64,000 nt of DNA from JAHEJX01 sp041605955 (GCA_041605955.1 JBFIXI010000010.1:20962-84961); one strand, 5' to 3'; shown: positions 51,085 through 59,968, counted from the stretch's first letter. Notes: generated by a model not told the origin, from the sequence alone. A program made the numbers and translations.

Positions 51085-52209
51085 ATGCAGTTGAGAGCGG
51101 CTGGCGGACTCGATCCGCCAGCCGCTCCGCCGCGTCTGCGCCGGCCGTGGCTCGGGATCGCAATAGTCCTGCTGGCAGTCGCTTGTGGCGACGGGGCCGA
51201 GCCCTCCACCACCGCCACCACCGGCATCAGCCTCGCCACGACCACGACGGCCCGAGCCGACCTCAGCACCACCACGACCACCTCGGCCGCGGCGACGACA
51301 CAATCCGGTGCTTCATTCGACGTCCAAGGCCACCGCGGGGCGCGTGGTCTGCAGCCGGAGAACACGCTGCCGGCGTTCGAGGCCGCGCTCGACCTCGGCG
51401 TGGACACTTTGGAGCTCGATCTCCACTTCACCGCCGACGGGGAGGTCGTCGTCTGGCACGACCCGATCGTCTCCCCCGACAAATGTCGGTTCGACGCCAC
51501 CCGCTCAATTGCCGGTCCCGATCTCGAGGAAGCCAACGACGCGGACATCGCTGTCGCCGGCTTCACCCGCCAACAGCTGCGGGCATATCGCTGCGACCGC
51601 AATCCCGATGAACGCCGCTTTCCCGACCAGCGCGCCGAGCCGACCGGGTTGGCGGGCGACAACTACGAGATAGTGACGCTCGGCGAGTTGTTCGATTTCG
51701 TCGCCGCTTATGCTGCTGCGCCGGCAAAGAGCGCCGAGCAGCGAAACCGAGCGGCCGCAGTGAGATTCAACGTGGAGACGAAGCGAGTCCCGGATCGTCC
51801 CGAGACCATCAACGACGGCTTCGACGGCGTCGACCCGGGACCGTTCGAGCTGGCGCTGCTCGAAGTGATCGACGCGTACGAGATAGCCGACCGGGTGACC
51901 GTGCAGTCGTTCGACCTCCGCTCCCTGAGGGCGATTCGCTCCGTCGATGACGAGATCGAGCTGGCGGCGCTGACCCGCCTCAACGAGCCGTTCCCTGCCG
52001 ACACCGCCCAATACGCCAACGTGTGGTCGCCCGACTATCGGTCGCTGTCGGCCGCCGCAATTGACGCGGCTCATGCCGCCGGCATGCAGGTGATTCCCTG
52101 GACGGTGAACGAGACCGCGGACATGGCTCGCCTCATCGGCTTCGGCGTCGACGGGTTGATCACCGATCGACCCGACCTGTTGCTGGCAGTGCTGGCGGAG
52201 GAGTCGTGA
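51085..52209 (+). CDS. Exported glycerophosphodiester phosphodiesterase
   Basis: The 374-residue enzyme has a hydrophobic signal ending in the lipobox-like LLAVACGD, a Thr-rich linker and then a GDPD barrel. Catalytic motifs are QGHRGARGLQPENTLPAFEA and LELDLHFTADGEVVVWHD, with the later VRFNVETKR and VTVQSFDLRSLRAI strands, and GLITDRPDLLLAVL at the end. It hydrolyses glycerophosphodiesters to glycerol 3-phosphate and an alcohol outside the membrane, making substrate for the preceding transporter. Its stop overlaps the next gene (GTGA). Confidence 0.9.
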   Translation: MQLRAAGGLDPPAAPPRLRRPWLGIAIVLLAVACGDGAEPSTTATTGISLATTTTARADLSTTTTTSAAATTQSGASFDVQGHRGARGLQPENTLPAFEAALDLGVDTLELDLHFTADGEVVVWHDPIVSPDKCRFDATRSIAGPDLEEANDADIAVAGFTRQQLRAYRCDRNPDERRFPDQRAEPTGLAGDNYEIVTLGELFDFVAAYAAAPAKSAEQRNRAAAVRFNVETKRVPDRPETINDGFDGVDPGPFELALLEVIDAYEIADRVTVQSFDLRSLRAIRSVDDEIELAALTRLNEPFPADTAQYANVWSPDYRSLSAAAIDAAHAAGMQVIPWTVNETADMARLIGFGVDGLITDRPDLLLAVLAEES

Positions 52210-54863
52210 GACGGCGCCGGGCGGCGACGGCCCCGCGACTGGCGTTGCTAACGGCAACCGTAGCGACCGTCATCGCCGCCTCCTGCTCCGCGGCAGAGTC
52301 ACCGCAACCCTCGCCGCAATCGCCTCCCGTCGTTGCCGTAGCCGCCGAAGGGTTGGTGAACCCGCTCGGCTTGGCCGCCCTCCCCGACGGCGCCATCCTG
52401 ATCGCGGAGGAGGGTACGGGCAACGACGACTCATCCGCCGGAATGAGCGTGCTCACGACCGACGGCCGGGTCGGTCGCGTCGTCGACGGGTTGCCCAGCG
52501 GCCGCGATGCCGGTGACCTGTCGGGAGCGCCGTTGGCGGGCGTCTCCCCCGATGGAACCACTGCATACGTCGCCCACTTCGGCTCGGGCGCCCTCTTGTC
52601 TTATCCGGTGCCCGCCGCCGGTGTGGAACCTGCCACCAAGGCCGAGCCCGCCCGCCTCCCCGCAGACCTGGTATCGCTGATGACCCCGCTGAACCGGGTC
52701 TCTTTGGTCAATCCGTTCGATATCACGTTCGATGCGTCCGGGGTACCCGTGGTGACCGATGCCAGTGAGAACGGCATCGCAACGCTCAACTCCGATGGCA
52801 AGGCAGTGTTCATTCACCGCTTCGGCGAGCTGACGGACCCCGCCAACCCCTCGTTGAAGATCGACCCGGTACCCACCGGCATAACCCGAGTCGGCGAGGA
52901 GTTCTACGTGACCCTGACGGGCGGTTGTCCCTACCCGGCGGGTTCCGGCGCCGTCGTCGCCGTTGGTGCCGACCGCACCGAGCGCACGATTGCCACCGGG
53001 CTGAACATGCCGATCGACGTCGAGCTGGGGCCCAGCGAAACCGTCTGGCTGCTGGAATTCGCCGAGTTCGATCCTGCGGCCTCGTGCTTCAGCGGCGAGG
53101 GCTATCGACCCGGAACGGGGCGGCTCAGCCGGCTGGCGGAAGACGGCACGGTGGCGGAGGTCCTCGACGGCCTCGACTTTCCTGGAGCCGTTCTCGAGAT
53201 GCCGGACGGCACGGTGTACATAACCGAAGTCTTCTCAGGCCGCGTCCTGCGCCTCACATGGGAGGACACCGGGGCGGCCCCGACGCCATCGACCAAGGCA
53301 CCTCCGGAACCGTGGCGATTCGCCGATGTCGCAGCAGAGGTCGGCCTCGATTTCCAGCACGGCGCTTTCGCCACCGGACTGTTCGCAGACCCGGTCGCCA
53401 TGATGGGAGCCGGTCTGTGTTGGATCGACTACGACAACGACGGATGGCTGGATCTGTACCTGGTCAACAGCCATGCCAGCGCCGAAGTCGACTATTGGGA
53501 AGCCGCCGGGGGGCTGCCGCGTAACGAGCTATATCGCAACGACCGCGGACGCTTTCTGCCCGTCGGCGAGTCGGCCGGGGTGGCCATGGCACACCGCGGC
53601 AACGGCTGCGTCGCCGCCGACTTCGACGGTGACGGCGCCACCGACCTGTTCGTGACGGCCGACGGGCCCAATGTGCTCTTCAGAAACCTGGGCGACGGAA
53701 CCTTTGCCGACGTGGCGACGGCGGCCGGCGTCGCCACTCCGGAATGGAACACGGCCGCTGTGGTAGGCGACCTCAACGGCGACGGACGGCCCGATCTCTA
53801 TGTTGGCGCCTACATCGACCTCGATCGCAAGATCGACAAGCCATCCGGCGCCTTCCCCCAGGACTACATCGGCCTACCCGACAGGCTGTTCGTCAACACG
53901 AGCGGGCCAGGCTCGATCACGTTTCGCGACGTCGCCTCCGTCTCGGGTCTGGAACGCGGAGAACGGGCTCTCGGAGCGCTGCTCAGCGACTTCGACCTCG
54001 ACCACGACCTCGATCTCTACGTTGCCAACGACGGGCAGCCGAACCGCCTGTATCGCAACGACACTGCGGCCGGCTCGGCACAGATCACGCTCGTGGACAT
54101 CACCGGGACGGCCGGCGGCGGCGACCCGGGCAGCGGCATGGGAGTAGCCGGAGGCGACTACGACGGCAACGGCGCCTTCGACCTCCTGGTGACCAACTGG
54201 GAGACCGAGCTGAACGCGCTCTACGCCAACGAGTCGACTCCCGCGGGAATGGTGCTCACCAATCGCACCCAGCGCATCGGCTTGGCCGGCCTGGGCAACA
54301 ACAAGACAGGATGGGGGGTGTCGTGGGCCGACCTCGACCACGACACCGACCTAGACATGCTCATAGTGCACGGCCGCGTACCGGTTACCGATCGCCAAAA
54401 CGATCCCGAGCTGGCTCGCCTGTATGGCAACCTGCTCGCGGAGGGCAGCCCGGGGCAATTCAGGGACTGGACCGCCACCGCCGGCCTGGAGAGGGTAGGC
54501 CCACTGCTGGCACGGGGCAGCGCGCTGGCCGACTTCGACAACGATGGCGATCTCGATATCGCCATCAACACCATTGCCGGCCGCGCCGCACTGCTGCGCA
54601 ACGAGTCGCCGCCCGGCCATTGGATTCAGATTGCCCTCGACGGCTTCCACCCCGGCGCCGTTGTCACGGTCCGCCTCGACGATGGCACGGCAATGGTGCG
54701 CGAGCTCCATGCGGGGTCGAGCTACTTGGCTTCGGAGGATCCGCGCCTCCACTTCGGCCTGGGCAGTTCGACGGCTCCGGTGACAGTGACGGTTCGTTGG
54801 CCGGACGGTTCCGAGGAGACCTATTCCGATCTGGATGTAGACCGGACCCACACCCTCCGATAG
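52206..54863 (+). CDS. Secreted propeller plus FG-GAP/ASPIC (CRTAC1-like) protein
   Basis: This 885-residue protein has a lipoprotein-like signal (VATVIAASCSAAESP). It then has about 340 residues of NHL/ScyD-like propeller (LVNPLGLAALPDGAILIAEE, GLNMPIDVELGPSETVWLLE, PDGTVYITEVFSGRVLRL). From about residue 375 it becomes a CRTAC1-type protein: many FG-GAP/VCBS calcium loops of the D-x-D-x-D-G type (DYDNDGWLDLYLVNSHA, DFDGDGATDLFV, DLNGDGRPDLYV, DFDNDGDLDIAI) and a C-terminal ASPIC/UnbV domain (VTVRWPDGSEETYSDLDV). It overlaps the GDPD gene. The function is probably surface binding; no enzyme motif is seen. Confidence 0.85.
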   Translation: MRRRRAATAPRLALLTATVATVIAASCSAAESPQPSPQSPPVVAVAAEGLVNPLGLAALPDGAILIAEEGTGNDDSSAGMSVLTTDGRVGRVVDGLPSGRDAGDLSGAPLAGVSPDGTTAYVAHFGSGALLSYPVPAAGVEPATKAEPARLPADLVSLMTPLNRVSLVNPFDITFDASGVPVVTDASENGIATLNSDGKAVFIHRFGELTDPANPSLKIDPVPTGITRVGEEFYVTLTGGCPYPAGSGAVVAVGADRTERTIATGLNMPIDVELGPSETVWLLEFAEFDPAASCFSGEGYRPGTGRLSRLAEDGTVAEVLDGLDFPGAVLEMPDGTVYITEVFSGRVLRLTWEDTGAAPTPSTKAPPEPWRFADVAAEVGLDFQHGAFATGLFADPVAMMGAGLCWIDYDNDGWLDLYLVNSHASAEVDYWEAAGGLPRNELYRNDRGRFLPVGESAGVAMAHRGNGCVAADFDGDGATDLFVTADGPNVLFRNLGDGTFADVATAAGVATPEWNTAAVVGDLNGDGRPDLYVGAYIDLDRKIDKPSGAFPQDYIGLPDRLFVNTSGPGSITFRDVASVSGLERGERALGALLSDFDLDHDLDLYVANDGQPNRLYRNDTAAGSAQITLVDITGTAGGGDPGSGMGVAGGDYDGNGAFDLLVTNWETELNALYANESTPAGMVLTNRTQRIGLAGLGNNKTGWGVSWADLDHDTDLDMLIVHGRVPVTDRQNDPELARLYGNLLAEGSPGQFRDWTATAGLERVGPLLARGSALADFDNDGDLDIAINTIAGRAALLRNESPPGHWIQIALDGFHPGAVVTVRLDDGTAMVRELHAGSSYLASEDPRLHFGLGSSTAPVTVTVRWPDGSEETYSDLDVDRTHTLR

Positions 54864-54867
54864 CGCG

Positions 54868-54903
54868 TCGCCACATCTGCGTCGACCACCGCAGATGTGG
54901 CGA
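54868..54903. terminator. Perfect 14-bp inverted repeat between convergent genes
   Basis: Arms TCGCCACATCTGCG and CGCAGATGTGGCGA pair without mismatch around an 8-base loop, starting five bases after the stop of the propeller gene and ahead of the convergent zinc ATPase stop. It is a strong bidirectional terminator candidate without a T tract. Confidence 0.75.
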
Positions 54904-54941
54904 CCGATGCTCAGCTCGAGCGGGATCGACGCCCGCCACGC

Positions 54942-55775
54942 TCATGTGTGCTCGCCGTGGACCTCCGTGGGCGAGGACTCGGCATGAATCGATCGTTCGC
55001 GGTGGACGTGCCGGCCGGGAACCTCGAGGTGGGCGGGATCGTCGAGGAAGATCCGCCCCTCATCGGAATGGAGCAACGCAGGTCCGTAAGCCGCCTCCAG
55101 ATTCGCCTCCGTCAACACCTCCTCGGGAGCACCGGAGGCGACCACCCGACCCGATAGCAGCAACACGTGGTCGGCCACTCGCGCCTCGGCAAGATCGTGC
55201 GTGGTGATGATCACCGTGCAGCCGCGAGCTCGCTCGTCGCGGATCACTTCGTCGAGGGCGTGGGCGGTCGGCAGGTCGATTGCCGTCAGCGGCTCGTCGA
55301 GGAGCAGCACATCGTGATCCTGGGCGAGGCCCTGAGCGACGAACACTCGCTGCCGTTGACCCCCAGATAGCTCGTTGAGGTGCTTTCCCGACACGACATT
55401 GAGACCGGTCCGCCGCATCGCATTGCTGATGGCCTCCCGGTCCTGCCGGCTCAGCGGCCCGTAGGCGCCGGTCTGGGCGTAGCGGCCCATCGCCACCAGC
55501 TCACCCACGGTGATCGGCAGCGCTTCGTTGACTTTTGTCGTTTGCAGCACGTAGGCGATCCGTCCCGCGCCCTTGAGACGGGCGGGCACTGCGATCGTGC
55601 CCGCCGTCGGTTCCATCAATCCGGCGATGGCATTGAGCAGCGTCGACTTGCCCGATCCGTTGGGCCCAATGATGGCCGTGACCGCTCCGGCCGGTATCGA
55701 GAAGGTCGACCGATCGAGGGCGACTTGCCCGCCGTAGCTGAGCACTAGCTCCTCGGCAGTTACCGCGTCGGTCAT
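54942..55775 (-). CDS. aztA: Zinc/manganese-type ABC transporter ATPase (AztA/ZnuC-like)
   Basis: The 277-residue ATPase has Walker A IIGPNGSGKSTLLNAI, signature LNELSGGQRQRVFVAQGLA, Walker B VLLLDEPLTAIDLP and the switch His in IITTHDLAEARV. The last 30 residues are unusually rich in histidine (six His in HLEVPGRHVHRERSIH and the following tail), a likely zinc-binding extension. It overlaps the Zur-like regulator gene (ATGA), and the permease is encoded divergently. This ATPase probably pairs with that permease for zinc import. Confidence 0.85.
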   Translation of the reverse strand: MTDAVTAEELVLSYGGQVALDRSTFSIPAGAVTAIIGPNGSGKSTLLNAIAGLMEPTAGTIAVPARLKGAGRIAYVLQTTKVNEALPITVGELVAMGRYAQTGAYGPLSRQDREAISNAMRRTGLNVVSGKHLNELSGGQRQRVFVAQGLAQDHDVLLLDEPLTAIDLPTAHALDEVIRDERARGCTVIITTHDLAEARVADHVLLLSGRVVASGAPEEVLTEANLEAAYGPALLHSDEGRIFLDDPAHLEVPGRHVHRERSIHAESSPTEVHGEHT

Positions 55776-56212
55776 GCGCACCGGGCGCACTTGCCCTCGA
55801 TTTCGAGGACATGGCCGGTCGGGCGGAACGAGGCCAACGAGCCGATGCCTTCGACGAGCCGGCGCACTTCGGCTTCATACGTGGAGGGCACGTCGACGTC
55901 GTCGACCGCTCCGCAATCGATGCACACCAGGTGGTGATGATGCCCGGTGAGCCACTCGGCGAGCTCGTACCGGGTGAGGTTCTTGGCGCCGAAGTGAGGT
56001 ACCACCACTCCGGCGTCTTCCAGCACCGCCAGCGTGCGGTAGAGCGATGACAACGGCACCGCGTTGCCCAGCTCGGCGTGGAGCTCGGCAGCCGACCGGG
56101 GACCGTCGTGAGCTGCCAGGGCAGCGACCACCGCACGCCTGCCCCGTGTGTAGCGCACGTCCCTATCGCCGAGCCGTTTGGCGATCTCACGGTCGATGCT
56201 CGAACTCGTCAC
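55772..56212 (-). CDS. zur: Fur-family metal regulator, Zur-like
   Basis: The 146-residue protein has a winged-helix domain (RYTRGRRAVVAALAAHDGPR, SLYRTLAVLEDAGVVVPHFG) and the Fur metal region GHHHHLVCIDCGAVDDVDVP, ending with CARCA so that two C-x-x-C motifs form the structural zinc site. The linkage to a zinc ABC transporter and the box upstream favour Zur over Fur. The GTG at 56212 is chosen because the upstream extension to 56281 overlaps the regulatory box. It probably represses its own operon and the divergent permease when zinc is plentiful. Confidence 0.85.
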   Translation of the reverse strand: MTSSSIDREIAKRLGDRDVRYTRGRRAVVAALAAHDGPRSAAELHAELGNAVPLSSLYRTLAVLEDAGVVVPHFGAKNLTRYELAEWLTGHHHHLVCIDCGAVDDVDVPSTYEAEVRRLVEGIGSLASFRPTGHVLEIEGKCARCA

Positions 56213-56235
56213 TCGCCACCTGCGCCGGACATTGG

Positions 56236-56254
56236 AATAAGAACTATTCTCATT
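56236..56254. promoter_or_regulatory. Fur/Zur-type box between divergent zinc genes
   Basis: An AT-rich 19-bp inverted repeat with arms AATAAGAA and TTCTCATT (seven of eight paired) around CTA stands out in very GC-rich surroundings. It lies between the zur-like gene (minus) and the zinc permease (plus), where a Zur operator is expected. It overlaps the probable promoter of both, near the TTATAG element at 56253-56258. Confidence 0.72.
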
Positions 56255-56295
56255 ATAGGGAAGGCCTGCAGCGGCCTTCACGGATCGAGAGCGTC

Positions 56296-57147
56296 ATGGA
56301 TTGGCTGACCACACCGTTTGAGCTGGCATTCCAGCAGCGTGCCCTGGCAGGTGGGGCGTTGGCTGCGGTTGCGCTGGCGGTCGTCGGGACCTGGGTAGTC
56401 ATTCGCGGCATGACGTTCTTGGGTGATGCCCTGGTACACGGGGTGATACCCGGGATCGCACTCGCCGTGATGCTGGACTTCAGTGTACTGATCGGGGCGC
56501 TGGCGGCGGCGGCGGTGATGGTGCTCGGCATCAACCTCGTCCATCGACAGACGACCTTCTCCGAGGACACCGGAATCGGTCTGCTGTTCGTCGGCATGCT
56601 GGGCATCGGCGTGATCCTGATCTCGCGCACTGCCTCGTATACGGGAAACCTGACCGGCATCCTCTTCGGGGACGCCTTGGGGGTGTCGACCAACGACATC
56701 TGGTTGCTGGCCGCCGTGGCGGCAGCGGTGATCCTGCTGACTGCGCTCCTCTACCGGCCGTTCATCGTGCTGGCCTTCAACGAGCAGAAGGCGCAGTTGC
56801 TCGGGATGCGACCTCGGCTCGCCCATGCGGTGATGCTGGGCTTGATCACTCTCACGATCGTCGGTTCCTTCCAGACCGTGGGCACCCTGTTGGTGTTCGG
56901 ACTTCTCGTTGGACCCCCGGCGACCGCTGCTTTGTTGGTCCGTCGCGTGCCGGCGATGATGGCCACCGCCGTCGTCATCGGGCTGATCTCGGTTGCCGCC
57001 GGTCTGGTCATATCGTTCCACGCCAACACTTCCGGATCGGCCACGATGGCCGTCGTGCCGATTGTGCTCTTCTTCATCGTGTTGACCCTCCGTTCGATCG
57101 TAGGTCGCGCCCACCGCAACGCCGGAGTGGCCCAGCCGGGCCGATGA
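56296..57147 (+). CDS. aztB: Zinc/manganese-type ABC permease (AztB/ZnuB-like)
   Basis: The 283-residue permease of the metal-ABC-3 family has about eight spans. Signatures are FELAFQQRALAGGALAAVAL, VVIRGMTFLGDALVHGVIPG, the TGNLTGILFGDALGVS loop and GSFQTVGTLLVFGLLVGPPA near the end. It belongs to the group annotated AztB/ZnuB. It is divergent from its ATPase and regulator, sharing the Fur-type box. No metal-binding ZnuA/AztC protein is encoded next to it; the next gene is an unrelated peptidase. Confidence 0.87.
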   Translation: MDWLTTPFELAFQQRALAGGALAAVALAVVGTWVVIRGMTFLGDALVHGVIPGIALAVMLDFSVLIGALAAAAVMVLGINLVHRQTTFSEDTGIGLLFVGMLGIGVILISRTASYTGNLTGILFGDALGVSTNDIWLLAAVAAAVILLTALLYRPFIVLAFNEQKAQLLGMRPRLAHAVMLGLITLTIVGSFQTVGTLLVFGLLVGPPATAALLVRRVPAMMATAVVIGLISVAAGLVISFHANTSGSATMAVVPIVLFFIVLTLRSIVGRAHRNAGVAQPGR

Positions 57148-57230
57148 CGACCGGGATGACCTGACGTCCGTGCGCGCAGCAAACCGGAGACGGTTTCCGT
57201 AGGGTTGCCGGGACTCTCCAGAAGGGACCC

Positions 57231-58610
57231 ATGGCTTCCAAGCTCGACCGCCTCACCGGTGAGACTGTTGACCTGCTTCAGGAGCTCATCCGCAATCAGT
57301 GCGTCAACGACGGCACCGACGAGTCTGGTCACGAGGTGCGCAACGCCGAGCTGCTGCACAACTACGTCGAACGCGGAGACGTGGCTGTCCAGCTGTTCGA
57401 GACGCTGCCGGGCAGAACCTCGCTGGTAGCCCGGTATCCCGGCACCGATCCGGACGCTCCCGCCCTGTGCTTGATGGGCCACACCGACGTCGTGCCGGTG
57501 AGCCGGGAGGGCTGGGACCGCGACCCGTTCGGCGGCGATCTGGTCACGTCGCCCACCGGAGTGAGGGAGGTGTGGGGACGGGGGGCGGTCGACATGCTCA
57601 ACCTGACATCCTCGATGGCGGTGGCCTTCCGCGAGATCGTCCGTTCCGGCAAGCGGTACCCCGGAGACATCGTCTATTTCGCGGTTGCCGACGAGGAGCA
57701 CGGCGGGCTGCTCGGGGCCGGGCATCTCATCGAGCACGAGTGGGATGCGCTCCGCTGTGGCTACGTGCTCACCGAATACGGGGGCACGCCGATGACCAGC
57801 GCAGCAGGAACGATGGTCTTGCTGACGGTTGCCGAGAAGGGGGGCGATCCTCGCCGCCTCGTCGTCCACGGCGAGCCGGGCCACGGGTCCATGCCCTATC
57901 AGGCAGACAGCGCGCTGGTGAAGTCAGCCGAGATCGTGCGCCGCCTGGCCGAATACAACCCGGGGCCGCGACTCGACGAGATGTTCGCGGCGCGGGTCAA
58001 GGCGCTCGGCCTGCCTGCGGCCACGCAGGAGAAGCTGCTCGACCCGGCTCGGCTCTATGACGCCCTCGCTGAGCTGCCGCCGGCGATGGCGCGTAACCTC
58101 CATTCCTGCTGTCACACGAGTTTCAGCCCCAACATTCTCACCAGCGGAGAGAAGGCCAACACGATCCCGGATCGAGCTGAGATCGTCCTCGACGTCCGGC
58201 TGCTCCACGGTGACACACCCGACGATGTCGACAACCATCTGCGAGCCGCCATTGGCGAGGATCTCCTGCCCTCGGTCGATATCGAGCCCCTGTTTCCCGA
58301 CATGGACGCACTGGCGCTGGAGCCAAGCGCGTCTTCCCCCAACACCGCGCTTTGGGATGCGCTCTGCGATGCCATATCGGTCGCCTATCCGGGCGCCGAG
58401 GTGCTCCCCAGCATGGTCACCGGAGGGACCGATGCCCGGTTCTTTCGGCGGCGGGGCGTGCCGGCCTACGGGGCCGGCCTGCTCAGCCCCGAGGTGCCGA
58501 TGGCCGAGTTCTTGAGTCGTTTCCACGGCCACAACGAGCGCATCGACGTCGAGTCGCTGCGGCTCACCACCCGGCTCTGGTTGGACGTCGTCGACCGGTT
58601 GTGGACGTAG
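57231..58610 (+). CDS. M20-family metallopeptidase
   Basis: The 459-residue protein is a di-zinc M20 peptidase/deacylase. The metal ligands appear in LCLMGHTDVVPV, WGRGAVDMLN and AVADEEHGGLLGAGHLIEHE, with later ligands in ILTEYGG-like VLTEYGGTPM and PNILTSGEKANTIPD plus the terminal FHGHNERIDVESL. The dimerisation domain is intact. It may be a dipeptidase or an acyl-amino acid hydrolase. AGAAGGGACCC precedes the ATG at 57231. It is not clearly tied to its metal-transport neighbours. Confidence 0.88.
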   Translation: MASKLDRLTGETVDLLQELIRNQCVNDGTDESGHEVRNAELLHNYVERGDVAVQLFETLPGRTSLVARYPGTDPDAPALCLMGHTDVVPVSREGWDRDPFGGDLVTSPTGVREVWGRGAVDMLNLTSSMAVAFREIVRSGKRYPGDIVYFAVADEEHGGLLGAGHLIEHEWDALRCGYVLTEYGGTPMTSAAGTMVLLTVAEKGGDPRRLVVHGEPGHGSMPYQADSALVKSAEIVRRLAEYNPGPRLDEMFAARVKALGLPAATQEKLLDPARLYDALAELPPAMARNLHSCCHTSFSPNILTSGEKANTIPDRAEIVLDVRLLHGDTPDDVDNHLRAAIGEDLLPSVDIEPLFPDMDALALEPSASSPNTALWDALCDAISVAYPGAEVLPSMVTGGTDARFFRRRGVPAYGAGLLSPEVPMAEFLSRFHGHNERIDVESLRLTTRLWLDVVDRLWT

Positions 58611-58645
58611 CGACGCATCGGCCTTCCGAAACGCGTCATCTGTAC

Positions 58646-58665
58646 ATATGAGCAGATGTTCATAT
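58646..58665. promoter_or_regulatory. ArsR/SmtB-type operator
   Basis: The inverted repeat has arms ATATGAGCA and TGTTCATAT around GA, with one mismatched pair. This is close to the known SmtB/CadC/NmtR-class operator pattern ATATGA-A-CA..TG-TCATAT. It lies 14 bases before the ATG of the ArsR-family gene and should autoregulate the repressor-exporter pair. Confidence 0.8.
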
Positions 58666-58679
58666 ATCATGAAGCCCTG

Positions 58680-59009
58680 ATGGAGATCTCCACCGCCACC
58701 GACGGCATGCCGCGCGCCGACGCCGAGAACCTGGCTGCCCGGTTCAAGCTGCTCTCTGATCCTGGCCGTATACGGATCGTGTACGGCCTGCTCGAGGCAG
58801 GCGACATGCGAGTCGGCGAGATTGCGGCCATGGTCGGGGCCTCGGAGTCGGCTACCAGCCACCAACTACGACAGCTGCGTCTGGCCGGGTTGGTGCGGGC
58901 CGACCGGGTCGGGCGCGAGGTTCACTACCGCATTGCCGACAGCCACGTGCGAGTCTTGCTCGACGTCGCCGTCGAGCACTATCTCCATGATCACGGAGCC
59001 CATCCGTGA
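58680..59009 (+). CDS. ArsR/SmtB-family metal-responsive repressor
   Basis: The 109-residue protein has a typical ArsR winged helix: LAARFKLLSDPGRIRIVYGL, DMRVGEIAAMVGASESATSH and QLRQLRLAGLVRADRVGREV. A last helix DSHVRVLLDVAVEHYLHDHG holds Asp and His residues spaced like the alpha-5 zinc/nickel site (DSHV..H..HDHG). The ATG at 58680 is used because the upstream in-frame ATG at 58656 lies inside the operator. Its stop overlaps the exporter gene by four bases, so metal-induced expression of the exporter is likely. Confidence 0.9.
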   Translation: MEISTATDGMPRADAENLAARFKLLSDPGRIRIVYGLLEAGDMRVGEIAAMVGASESATSHQLRQLRLAGLVRADRVGREVHYRIADSHVRVLLDVAVEHYLHDHGAHP

Positions 59010-59905
59010 GCCGGGGCCACGACCACGGGACACGGGCGAGCCGACGCCACTTGCGGCCGATGACGGTGGCGTTCGGATTGATCGTCGTTTTCATGGTTGT
59101 CGAGGGCATCGTCGCCTGGTGGTCCGGTTCGTTGGCGCTGCTGTCCGATGCCGGACACATGGCAACCGACGCCCTCGGCTTGGGCATGGCGCTGGCCGCC
59201 ATCGTCGCCGCCGACAGATCGCGCCGAGGGGGGCGACGCACCTACGGTCTGTACCGAGCCGAGATCCTGGCTGCACTGGGCAATGCAGTCGCTCTATTCG
59301 TGATCGCCGGCCTAGTTCTCTTCGAGGCCGTCGCCCGCCTGTCGGCTCCGCCCGACGTGCTCACCACGCCGATGCTGGTGGTGGCGCTCGGCGGCCTGGT
59401 GGTCAATGTGGTGGCGTGGCGGCTGCTGCGGCACGGCGCCGCAGAGTCGCTGAATGTGGCGGGCGCCTACCTGGAGGTGGTCGCCGATCTGATCGGCTCG
59501 GTGGGAGTGCTCGCCGCCGGCGCCGTCATCGCCGTTACCGGATGGACGATCGTCGACCCGCTGGTGGCCGCCGCCATCGGCTTCATGATCCTCCCCCGAG
59601 CCTGGCAGCTGGGGAGGCGGGCACTCGAGATCCTCGTACAGGCCGCTCCCAAGGAAATGGATCTGGCGGGGCTGTCGTCACAGCTGAGCGGAATCCCCGG
59701 CGTGGTCGACGTACACGACCTCCACGTCTGGACTTTGACGTCGGACATGGAGGTGGCCACCGCCCACCTGATGACCGGCGAAGGCGTAGACCCTCATCCG
59801 GTCCTGGACCGGGCCCAGGTGATCCTGCGCGACCACGGTGTGGCCCACGCCACGCTGCAGGTCGAGCCCGAGTCCCACGAAGGTTGCGCCGAACTGAGCT
59901 GGTGA
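59006..59905 (+). CDS. Cation diffusion facilitator (CDF) metal exporter
   Basis: The 299-residue CDF protein has six spans and a cytoplasmic C-terminal domain (GVVDVHDLHVWTLTSDMEVA). The membrane metal site is SDAGHMATDALGLG in TM2 and GAYLEVVADLIGSVG in TM5. The second site has Glu where the classical H-x-x-x-D His stands, which may shift metal preference. The N-terminus is His-rich (SRGHDHGTRASRRH). The GTG at 59006 overlaps the ArsR stop. Zinc or cadmium/cobalt efflux is probable. Confidence 0.9.
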   Translation: MSRGHDHGTRASRRHLRPMTVAFGLIVVFMVVEGIVAWWSGSLALLSDAGHMATDALGLGMALAAIVAADRSRRGGRRTYGLYRAEILAALGNAVALFVIAGLVLFEAVARLSAPPDVLTTPMLVVALGGLVVNVVAWRLLRHGAAESLNVAGAYLEVVADLIGSVGVLAAGAVIAVTGWTIVDPLVAAAIGFMILPRAWQLGRRALEILVQAAPKEMDLAGLSSQLSGIPGVVDVHDLHVWTLTSDMEVATAHLMTGEGVDPHPVLDRAQVILRDHGVAHATLQVEPESHEGCAELSW

Positions 59906-59968
59906 TGCGGCGGCCTCCCGAGCGGGAGTCGCCCCTGCGCCTCCGTCGGCGAAACGCGAGGCGCCCGG

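Noticed and set aside
53744..55207. 487-codon plus-strand frame
   Set aside because: Out of frame with the FG-GAP protein, Arg/Pro-rich, and runs across a terminator hairpin into a gene on the other strand.
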